A stretch of DNA of 64,000 nucleotides from Saprospiraceae bacterium (GTDB lineage: Bacteria; Bacteroidota; Bacteroidia; Chitinophagales; Saprospiraceae), in contig JADJYH010000028.1 in assembly GCA_016719855.1 (NCBI GenBank), forward strand, positions 1 through 64,000, given 5' to 3'. Numbering within the stretch: position 1 is the first letter of the stretch; each line of letters begins with the position of its first letter. Positions 46,120 through 55,300 of the stretch are shown here, piece after piece. The translations under genes and the position numbers were made by a program. The notes under the pieces were generated by a model that saw only the letters and a list, made by a program, of their open reading frames with translations, was not told the origin of the DNA and searched no databases.

Positions 46120-46178
46120 GTGGTCGCCCAATTTATTGGGCAGACCGATTGGGACTGCCCAATAAATTGGGCGACCAC
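46120..46178. repeat. Nested double palindrome, copy 2
   Basis: The 24-bp arms at 46120-46143 and 46155-46178 are perfect complements. The left arm and next bases (GTGGTCGCCCAATTTATTGG and onward to GCAGACCGA) are identical to copy 1. It lies 31 bp upstream of the lipoprotein ATG. Confidence 0.92.
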
Positions 46179-46184
46179 AAGATA

Positions 46185-47747
46185 TTACTCCCTCACCAAC
46201 TCAAAGTCCGTCCGGCGGTTCTTCGCCTTTCCAGCATCGTCGGTGTTGGGCGCTATCGGGTTGTCTGGGCCATTGCCGATGACGATGAAACGGTTCCTGG
46301 GCATCCCATGCTCCTTGACGAGGTAGTCTCGCACGGCATCGGCCCGTTTTTGCGAGAGGGCAACGTTGGTAGCCTTCGACCCTACATCGTCCGTGTTGCC
46401 TTCGATGCGGATGCGGGCGTTGGCAAATGCCCTTGCTATCTCCACAAACTCCTTGTCAATGATGTACTTGGCGTTTTCGTCCAATTGGTACTCCCCAGAA
46501 CGGAAGTTGATGCTCACCCGCTTGGTGGCGATGGTCTCCTTTTCCGCACCCTGTTTTTTCGTCAAGTCGGTGAACGTTTTCTGCCCTTCGGCATCGTGCT
46601 CAGGGCCAGTCAGGTTGGTAGCACGCACGGCAGTTGAGTTGGAAATCTCCCGCCAGCTTGGTGTGCGGCCCTTGATATAACCGAGGTCGGCATACACTTG
46701 CGACATGCGGCCGTAGAGGCGGTCGCCGGTCACACCTTTGTATTCGGGATTTTGACCATAAAAATTCAGGTTGTCACCGTGGGTGCAGAGGCGCACGTTA
46801 TCAATGGCCTTCATCGCCCATTCTTCATTGATGCCCTCAAAGTTTTCGGACAAAATCTTGGCAGCCCGGCGTTTGGCGGCAGGGTCGCTGTTGATTTCGG
46901 CAGCGCCCTTCATCCAGCCTTCGTAGAGCTGCTGGAGGCGCTTCGGGTTCTTGTCAATCCACTCCTTTTTGGCGATGAACACGTCGGCGATGATGTTGGA
47001 AGCGGATTTGGAGCTTTCCAGCACCCTCGAACCTGCCACGGCAGATAGGCAAGCCTCATCGTCTGGACTCCAGACCACGGCGGCGTCCACCTGCTGCGCC
47101 TTGAACGCCTCGGCGGCATCAATGGCGCTGGCTTGTTTGATGAGCTGGACGTCTTTTTCGGTCATACCGCCCGCTTCGAGTAGCCAGAGGAGGAAGGAGT
47201 GCGATGGGGTAAGCTCCGCCACGGCGATTTTCTTGCCCTTCAAATCGGCCACTGATCCAATGCCCCTGCGCACCACGATGGCATCGCCGCCCCGTGACCA
47301 GTCGGCCTGCAACACCACTTGCGGCTGGATGTCGGCCATCTCGCCGGCCTCGGTCGGGAAGGCGTCAATCGTTGCCCAGAGCAGGTCAATGTCTCCGCGC
47401 TTGAACGCGTCACGGCTGGCCACAAAGTCGTCAAGCACTTTGAAGTCCACCTGAAAGCCATAATCCTTGTAAAAACGGGAGTTGGTATTGGCCTTGAACC
47501 CTTCGTTGAAATACTGCCCCCCGGCGTAACCGCCCCAAGTCACGACACCGATTTTGATGGCATCGGAAGGCGCTTCCCCGCTTTCGGAGTCGCTGTTGGA
47601 GGTGTTGGTATTTTCAGCATCGGCCTTGTTTTTCAGGCCGTTGCCGAAGTCGGTGTTGTTCAAAAGCCAACGCCCACCGAGCACTACGACGGCAACGATG
47701 AGCAGGGTAATCAGCAGTTTTGAAAACGGAGTGAGTCTATTTCCCAT
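46185..47747 (-). CDS. Substrate-binding protein fused to a C-terminal OmpA domain
   Basis: An N-terminal membrane helix (FSKLLITLLIVAVVVLGGRW; ATG 47747 MGNRLTPF) anchors the protein. Residues about 60-340 form a periplasmic binding-protein domain of the NMT1/phosphate type (IKIGVVTWGGYAGGQYFNEG, GDIDLLWATIDAFP, LKGKKIAVAELTPSHSFLLW). Residues about 400-520 are an OmpA-like peptidoglycan-binding domain (EGNTDDVGSKATNVALSQKR, IAPNTDDAGKAKNRRTDFEL). There is no lipobox, and no ABC permease or ATPase gene is nearby, so it is more likely a sensor or structural protein than a transporter part. The gene upstream (47842-48864) encodes a coiled-coil membrane protein and is probably co-transcribed. 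Confidence 0.88.
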   Translation of the reverse strand: MGNRLTPFSKLLITLLIVAVVVLGGRWLLNNTDFGNGLKNKADAENTNTSNSDSESGEAPSDAIKIGVVTWGGYAGGQYFNEGFKANTNSRFYKDYGFQVDFKVLDDFVASRDAFKRGDIDLLWATIDAFPTEAGEMADIQPQVVLQADWSRGGDAIVVRRGIGSVADLKGKKIAVAELTPSHSFLLWLLEAGGMTEKDVQLIKQASAIDAAEAFKAQQVDAAVVWSPDDEACLSAVAGSRVLESSKSASNIIADVFIAKKEWIDKNPKRLQQLYEGWMKGAAEINSDPAAKRRAAKILSENFEGINEEWAMKAIDNVRLCTHGDNLNFYGQNPEYKGVTGDRLYGRMSQVYADLGYIKGRTPSWREISNSTAVRATNLTGPEHDAEGQKTFTDLTKKQGAEKETIATKRVSINFRSGEYQLDENAKYIIDKEFVEIARAFANARIRIEGNTDDVGSKATNVALSQKRADAVRDYLVKEHGMPRNRFIVIGNGPDNPIAPNTDDAGKAKNRRTDFELVRE

Positions 47748-47756
47748 GATATTTGG

Positions 47757-47834
47757 TGAATTGAGAATTGAAAATTGAAAATTGAAAATGCTGCGTCCTG
47801 CCATTCTCAATTTTCAATTCTCAATTCTCCATTA
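47757..47834. repeat. Tandem-word palindromic element (ATTGAAA word)
   Basis: GAATTGAGAATTGAAAATTG and onward at 47758-47789 faces CATTCTCAATTTTCAATTCT and onward at 47802-47834. It lies between the coiled-coil membrane protein stop and the OmpA-fusion start. The word family is that of the target invaded by the insertion sequence at 2185. Confidence 0.9.
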
Positions 47835-47841
47835 GAAAAGG

Positions 47842-48864
47842 TTATTCAAAAAAGTTGTCGTATTGGTTGCGGTGACCGACACGTTCCGGCATCTTGAGGG
47901 GTTCGTTGAGGTCGAGCACTTCGGTATCGTCGTGTGCCTTGCTGATGAGGGTTTGCTTCTCGTCTCCAAGCAGCATGGAAAAGGATTCCTTTTCCCATTT
48001 TTCCAGCATGTCGAGGCCCTCCTGCTCGAAGACGCCGTTTTGGAGGTCAATGCTGTCCATGAAACTGGACGAAACTTCCATGAAGCGCTCCATCTCTCCC
48101 ACTTTTTGGCTCACGTCATCGGCCACGGCTTCGAGCGCCTCATCGAACATGGCCCGCTTGTCCTTGTCGCCCTGGATGACGCTCATTGCGGAGCGCATGG
48201 CGGAGTTGGAGGCATGTATCGCCTTGCGTTCTTGATCCTTGAGTTCCACCTGGTCCTTGATGTCCTCCATCAGTACCTCGGAGTTTTCGTACATGCGCTT
48301 GAGCACCCGGTAGAGCACTTCCATCTTGTTGTACAGTTCGTCGAGGCGGATGTTCGACTCCTGCAGTCGGCCCGCCTTGCGGGATTTCAGCACCATCTGC
48401 GCCTGGTTGTTGGCGTCTTTGGCCTGGCTGGCAAGCTGGAGGTTGCTCTCGATTTCCTTTTTGTTGTTGACGATGATTTCCTTCAACTGGTGCATCTGTC
48501 CCCGCAGCTTGTTCATCTGCTTGTTCATGTTGCGGAGGTTGTCCTGCAGGTGTTCAACGTAGCCTTTCAGGATACCAATCGGGTCAATCTGCACGAAAAG
48601 CCCGGTAATCCAGCGCATGATGCTCTTGTAACCGAAACCTATGAGCGCCCGCATCTTGGGGTCGAGCACCACATAAATGAGCGCTGCCAGTGCCATCAAC
48701 ATGACCACCAGTGCTACCGTGTTTTGCATCAATGCAATGAGGGCGGGCAGCACTGAGAACAACAGCACCCCACCCCCGATTGTGAGGGCGGCCAAGAAAA
48801 GCAGCCCTGTGACGCCCTCGGGGCGCTGCCAAAAAGTCTTAGGTTTGAAATCGTTTGAATCCAT
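47842..48864 (-). CDS. Coiled-coil inner-membrane protein
   Basis: The 340-residue protein has two adjacent membrane helices (about 18-40 and 44-66: LLFLAALTIGGGVLLFSVLP, then VALVVMLMALAALIYVVLDP). A long charged helical region follows (about 95-250: QDNLRNMNKQMNKLRGQMHQ, QVELKDQERKAIHASNSAMR). The layout recalls PspA/ESCRT-III-like or bacterial membrane-scaffold proteins, but I do not recognise a family. ATG 48864 is clear. It precedes the substrate-binding/OmpA fusion. A second coiled-coil protein (58255-58911) lies on the same strand beyond the adhesin gene and may be functionally linked. Confidence 0.75.
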   Translation of the reverse strand: MDSNDFKPKTFWQRPEGVTGLLFLAALTIGGGVLLFSVLPALIALMQNTVALVVMLMALAALIYVVLDPKMRALIGFGYKSIMRWITGLFVQIDPIGILKGYVEHLQDNLRNMNKQMNKLRGQMHQLKEIIVNNKKEIESNLQLASQAKDANNQAQMVLKSRKAGRLQESNIRLDELYNKMEVLYRVLKRMYENSEVLMEDIKDQVELKDQERKAIHASNSAMRSAMSVIQGDKDKRAMFDEALEAVADDVSQKVGEMERFMEVSSSFMDSIDLQNGVFEQEGLDMLEKWEKESFSMLLGDEKQTLISKAHDDTEVLDLNEPLKMPERVGHRNQYDNFFE

Positions 48865-49100
48865 TTTTGAATGGTTGTTCGCCCGGACATTTGTTTGCCG
48901 AGCAGCTTGGTTTTGGCCTACGGCAACAATCCGCCTGAATGAAAAAGCAAGGTTAGCGCAAATTTGCGGAAATCATCAAGTAGCAACGACCAAATTTACA
49001 CAAAGGACGATAAAACAGAAGAATGATATTGTTCAATTTTGACAGACGCTAAATTATGGTGGAAAATGGTAACTAGTCAGCTTGGACAGTGTGCGTCTCG
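48865..49100. other. Intergenic region between the coiled-coil protein start and the adhesin terminator
   Basis: The region should hold the minus-strand promoter of the coiled-coil/OmpA-fusion unit. I see no gene and no repeat here up to the palindrome at 49101. Confidence 0.5.
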
Positions 49101-49168
49101 TTTGTCATTGCCGAAGGCAACCTGCGACGTCTCGCGAGACGTCGCAGGTTGCCTTCGGCAATGACAAA
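49101..49168. repeat. 68-bp perfect palindrome without loop
   Basis: Bases 49101-49134 are the exact reverse complement of 49135-49168; the centre is CTCG|CGAG. The outer bases TTTGTCATTGCC are shared with the element at 24364-24439. No tandem words are visible. Confidence 0.95.
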
Positions 49169-49240
49169 GCGGCTTGTACAATACGTGCTAAAATGCACGT
49201 TTACACAAAACATTGGAAAGGCTCAAGGCTCAAATAAAAA

Positions 49241-49272
49241 ACCGGGCGAAGCCAATAATGCCCCCGCCCGGT
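49241..49272 (-). terminator. Terminator behind the giant adhesin gene
   Basis: On the minus strand, ACCGGGCG and CGCCCGGT (8-bp perfect arms) are followed by TTTTTATTTG. It lies about 40 bp behind the adhesin stop codon. Confidence 0.85.
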
Positions 49273-49276
49273 CCCG

Positions 49277-49309
49277 TCTAAAGTCTAAAGTCTATTGTCT
49301 AATGTCTAG
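49277..49309. repeat. Heptamer array TCTAAAG, one-sided
   Basis: The words TCTAAAG, TCTAAAG, TCTATTG, TCTAATG and TCTAG follow each other and end 3 bp before the adhesin stop codon. No opposite arm is present. Confidence 0.8.
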
Positions 49310-49312
49310 CTT

Positions 49313-52300
49313 TTATCTCATCAACGTCACATCCCCTTCCAGCAGCACTTCCGTGCCATCCACGAACTCCACCACGGCATACCATACGAACACCGCAGGG
49401 TTCATCCGTTCGCCACGGTGCGTACCATCCCAACCGTTTGCTGGGTTGTTCGTTTCAAAGTTGAAGGATTGGTAAACCGTCTCGCCCCAACGTGAAAACA
49501 CGAGGAACTCCTTGACATTCAGCACTTCATTGCCGGAATAAATCATGAACACGTCGTTCGTGCCATCGCCGTTCGGTGAGAAGCTGTTCGGAACGTAAAC
49601 CGGGTAGTCTTTTTTCACAAAAATGGATAGCAAATCCTCTGCACGGCAACCGTTTTGGTCAATGACCGTCACCGTCACCACCGTCTGCTGCGTGGGCAGG
49701 AACTCCTGTTCGTCGCAAGGCATCTGGGGACAAGGGAACAATATGGCTGGCGTCCAAATCAGCGTGTCCAATTGCGAAGCTGGTACGGTGTACTGCGCTT
49801 GGATGGTGGCCGTTTCGCCAAGGTTCACCAAAAGGTCGGCACCGAGGTCCACCACAAGCTGTTCAGGATTGTCCAGCGTAACTTCCGTCGTCCAGACACA
49901 GCCTTGTCCATCCGTCACCTGAATCTGGTAAGTACCGGGAGCCAGCGGGGCAATGTAATTCTGCGAGCCATAATCCTGTCCGTTCAACTCAAAACTGTAA
50001 GGCCCGTTGGCGGGGTCGGCGGTCAGCGTGATACTGCCATTTTCGTCGCCAAAGCAGTCTGGGTCTTCTGCCAGCACGTCGGCCTGCGGCACATTTTCGT
50101 ATTGGAACACCTCCACATCGTCAGTGTCTGTACAGAAATTGCCGAGGTTGGTAACGGTGAGCGAGTAGATACCTGAGGCATTCACCGTGATGACCGGATT
50201 GGTCGGTTCGCTGATAGTCACACCCGGAATACTGGTCGTCCAGAAGAAGCTGACGCCTGCCGAACCGCCACCGTTGAGGTCGAGCGGGGTTTGGTAGCAG
50301 TCCAGTGTTTCATTGGGCCCGGCATTGGCAGTGGGTTGGGCATAATCACCATTCACCTGCAAGGATTGGCCGTTTTGACAGCCATTCGGAGCTGTGCCGA
50401 TGAGGTAGTAGGTGCCCGGTGTGCTCACTTGTGTGCTCGAACCCTGCCCAACGATGGTTGTGTCCGTCCCGACGATGGTAGCCCATTCAAAAGTTACCCC
50501 ATTGACCGATGAACTGCCGCTGATGGTCACCAATGTGTCCTGACAATTCAACAATGGTGCGGGGTCAACGGTAAGTTGTGGGTAGTCAGTGTTGTCGCTG
50601 ATAGTGATGGAAGCTGTGCCGGTACAACCACTCGCAACGTCCGTGACGACGACGAGATAAATGCCACCATTTTGCACCATTATAGTCTGGCCAGTGCCCA
50701 CGGGTTGCCCATTTAGGAACCATGCATACATCGGGTTGGAGCCTACTCCAATGGCCGAGGCACTCACCGTAATTTCAGAAACCGTACAATCCAAAATCTC
50801 GCCCGGCGATGACACCACGCTGGCCGTCACCGTAGTTTCGAGGTCAATCACTTGCACCGTTGCCGTGGACGAACATCCGTTTCGTGTTACGGTCAGGGTG
50901 TAGGTACCAGCAGCGTTCACGGTTATGTTTGCCGTCGTGCTACTGCCAACGATGACGCCGCCCTGCGTCGCCGCCCAGGAGTAGCTTGACCCCGCCAAAG
51001 ATGAGTTGCCCTGCACCGTTGTTTGCTGCACAAGACAGGTGAGCGGCGCAGGCTGCGAAATGGTCGCAACCGGCACTTCGTAGAAAATTATCGGCGTACC
51101 CACTGACACCTGGGTGCAGACATCCGACAGTAGCACGTTGCCCGTACCGTCGTTGTCACCGGCTACCGCCGAGATGTAGTAGGTGGTTCCGTAGCTCATC
51201 ACCGCCGCATCGAAGCAGAAGGTCGGTAGGTCGCTCCGCAATATTTCATTCACAATCTGGTTGCCGTTGCCCGTGTGCAGCACATATTGCAGCACGTCAT
51301 TGGTGTCGAGGTACTCGCCCAAGGTCGAATAGGTTGCCGTGATGCAGCCAACGCCGCAATTCGTCAACATGCTGTTCGACATGCTGCCAATGGCCGTCAC
51401 GCAGTCGTTTGTGCTGATGTTGAAGCCGCAATTGGTTGGGCAGCCGTTGGCATCGGTCACCAACACCGAGTACGCACCCTCGCCGAGGTTGCTGATGACG
51501 AACGGCCCTGAAAGCACACCAGCTTGTTGGGCACCAGGATTCCAGTCCACGGTGTACGGGGCAGTGCCGCCGCTGATGGTCACGGTGCCTTCGCCGTCAG
51601 TCATGCCGGGTAGGCTCACGTTGCCGGATTGGTTGCAAATCAACTGCGTGGCTGAGGCAGGCTGGTTGAGGGTAAAGCTGGCAGTGCCACTGCATCCCGA
51701 AGCATCCGTCACGGTTACGTCGTAGCTGCCCGCTGCAAGTCCGGTCGGGTCCTCTGGGCTGCCGGGGAGGTTGGGCAGCCAGTCGAAAAGGTACGGTGCT
51801 ACCCCACCCGATGGCGTCAAGTTGATGGCGCCAGTGCTGCCACCAAAACACAGTACGTTGGTAGGCACACCAACGACAGTCACAGTCGGTGCATTCTCGC
51901 CAACAGTAAACGCCTGCGATGCCGTGCAAGTCCCACCGTCGCTGATGGTCACTTCATACATGCCTGGCGCAAGGCCGGTGATGTCCTCTGTGGTCTCGTT
52001 ATTTGACCAAATAAAGGTGTAAACACCAGCTGGCGTCACGGTTAAATTTACCGAACCGTTGGTGTTGCCACAGAGCGTATTTGGCAAAGCCGCCCCAGTG
52101 AAACTGAAGGTGTTGCTTGTATTTGCTACGAAAAAGCTGCCCGTGGCGGTACAGCCGTCGCTTCCCGTGACGGTCACATCGTAGTCGCCTTCGGCAATGT
52201 TGGCGAGGTCTTCCGTGGTCGCATTATTTGACCACTGAAAACTGTAGGGCGAACTGTTCCCCACCACCGTCAGGTTGATGCCACCAATGCTTCCAGCGCA

Positions 52301-55300
52301 AATGTCGGGGCTAATCGCCTCAGACAGAATAGGTGGAACGGTGTTGTTGCCCACGGTGAAATCGGCCTCAGCCGAGCAGGTCAACCCTTGGGTCACCGTT
52401 ACCGAGTAGGTGCCTGGCGAGAGGCCGGCAATATCCTCGCTAGTCTCATTGTTTGACCAATTAATGTCATAAACACCTGCTGGCGTGACGTTTATGTTCA
52501 CCAACCCGTTCGGATTGGTGCAGGAGGTATTGACGGTCGGCGTACCCGTGATGTTTATCGGAATGATGTTGTCTTGAACGGTGAAATTGGCAGCGGAAAC
52601 ACAGCCGTTGGCACCCTCCACCTCCACGGAGTAGCTTCCGGGGGGCACGTTTGTCAAGTCCTCGCTCGTTTGGCCGGTGGCCCAAACAAACGTGAACGGC
52701 GCAACCCCGCCACTGATGGTCAAGTCAATGCCACCCGTGCTTTCGCCACAAAGGGCTGGCGATGGGCTGGACGAAATTACTGGATCGAGCGTGGTGCTGC
52801 CCACAGTGAACGACGCCGTTGCGGTGCAACTTCCACCAGCACTCACGGTTACGGAGTAGCTGCCGCCGGTGAGGGTGGACAGGTCTTCGGTAGCGGCATT
52901 GTTCGACCAATCGAACACATAACTACCTGCTGGTGAGACGCTTAAGTCTATCGTTCCATTGTTGAAGGCACAGGAGGTGTTCGAAGCCGTAACCCCATTT
53001 ATGCTAAATGCAATCGTGTTGCCGGGCACGGTGGCACTTGCCGTTGACGAGCAGCCATTGGCCCCCGTCACGGTGACGGTGTAGCTGCCTGCGGCAATGT
53101 TTGTCAGGTCTTCCGAACTGGCCAAGTTCGACCAGTTGAAGGTGTACGGCGTGGTGCTGCCGCTGACGGTCAGGTTCACGGCACCGTCCAGCAAATCGCA
53201 AACTTCGGGGGTGATGCTCTGCGAAAGCGTCGGTGCTTCCGTCACGTCGTCCACGACAAAGCTGGCCGTGGCACTGCAACTGCCAGACTCCGTCACGGTG
53301 ACGGTGTAAGTGCCAGGTGTCAGGTTGGCGATGTCCTCGGTGGTGGCGTTGTTCGACCAGAGAATGCCATAAGTGCCAGCCGGGGTGATGGTCAGGTTCA
53401 CGCCGCCGTTGTTACTGGCGCAACTGCTCAACGGCTGTGCCGTGCCACTCAGAGAGAAGGTGGAGCTGTTGTTCGGTACGTTGAAACTGGCCGTCGAGGA
53501 ACAGCCGTTTGACCCTGAAACCGTTACCGAGTAGTTGCCAGGCAAGAGGTTGGAGAGGTCTTCCGTACTGGCCATGTTCGACCAAGTAAACGTGTACGGC
53601 GTAGTAGCCCCAGTCACGGTCAGGTCAATGCCGCCGTTGTTCTGTGAGCAAACTGCCGGGGTAATATTATCCGAAATATTTGGGTCGGAGATGTTGTTGG
53701 CCACGGTGAAACTGGCCGTGGACGTACAGCTACCGCCAGCGCTCACGGTCACGGTGTAACTGCCTGCGGCAATGTTCGTGATGTCCTCCGTAGTGGCCAT
53801 GTTCGACCAAACAAAGGTGTAAGCACCTGACGGTGAGACGGTTATGTCAATGCCGCCATTGTTGGTGGTACAGGACGTATTGGCCGTTGGATTGCCACTG
53901 ACGTTGGGCGATGTGTTCGTGTTGCCGACATTGGCGCTGGCCGTTGCGGAGCAACCATTCGCCCCTGTGACGGTGACGGTGTAGGTGCCTCCGGCAATGT
54001 TTGCCAAATCCTCGGTCGTTGCCATATTTGACCATAAAATGGTGTACGGCGTGACGCCGCCCGTTACGGTCAGGTTCACCGAGCCATTGCTCAGGCCACA
54101 GGTCGCTGCTGATGGTGTGGTGCTGAGGGTCGGCGGTGAGGCGTTGTTGGTCACCTGGTAGGTGCCGACCGTCGTGCAAGAACCACCAGCGCTCACGGTA
54201 ACGGTGTAGGTGCCTACGGGAACGTTGGAAATGTTCTGCGTGGTGGCGCTGTTGCTCCAAAGGTACGTGTAAGTGCCAGCGGGTGTCACCGTCAACTGAA
54301 CACCACCGTTCGGCGAAATACAGGATGTGTTGGCAGTTGGCGTACCAGTTAAGCTAAAAGTGGTGTTGGTGTTCGGCACGTTGATGGTGGTGCTTGTTGA
54401 ACAGCCTGTGAATGAAGTTACCGTAACATCGTAAAGTCCCGGAGGTATGTTGTAAAGGTCTTCCAATGGGCTGCCGTTCGACCACATGATGAAGAACGGC
54501 GCCTCGCCTGAGTTGATATTCAAGTCAATGCTGCCGTTCGGCTGGCCACAAGTTGTGTTGACCACATCGTAGCTCAAAAAAGGAATGTTGCTATTGTCCG
54601 CAATCGTATAGGTGGCACTTGCCGTGCAGCTCCCACCCGCACTGGCCAAAACGGAATAGGTGCCTGGGTTCAGGTTGGAAATGGTGGTGGAGGTGGAGCC
54701 ATTTGACCAAAGTACACCCGCCGTTGGTGGATTTACGATCAAACTGATGCTGCCGTTGCCTGCAACGCAGGAGGTATTGTCCACGATGTCCGGAAAGATG
54801 GTAACCGAAATCTGTTCGTCTGGAACGCTGACGGTTGCGGTAGAGGTACAGCCATTTGCACCAGTAACTGTTACCGTGTAACTGCCTGAAGGTACTGGCG
54901 AAATCAAAGGATTTGTGCCACCATTTGACCACGAATAAGTATAGCCCGGCACACCTCCGCTTGCCTGAACCTCTGCCTCGCCGTTGGGCAAGCTACAGTT
55001 GGCAGGGGTCATGAGCGTGACCAAGTTGGGTGCGTTCGGCTCGGTGGGAACGGTGTAATTCCCTTCAAGGGTACAGGTGCCCCCCGCACTGACCGTCACG
55101 CTGTAAGTTCCGGGGTCAAGTGAGGAAATGCTGGTTCCCGTTGCTCCCGTGCTCCAAATCACGTTCAATCCCGGCGGCTGAACCGAAATGGAAATGCTGC
55201 CATTGCCCGGTCCAACACAGATGGTATTTGCGGTAATGGTGGGTGTGATGGTAATGTTGACGTTGGTATTCGTAATATTTATCGGTGTAGAAGCCGTGCA

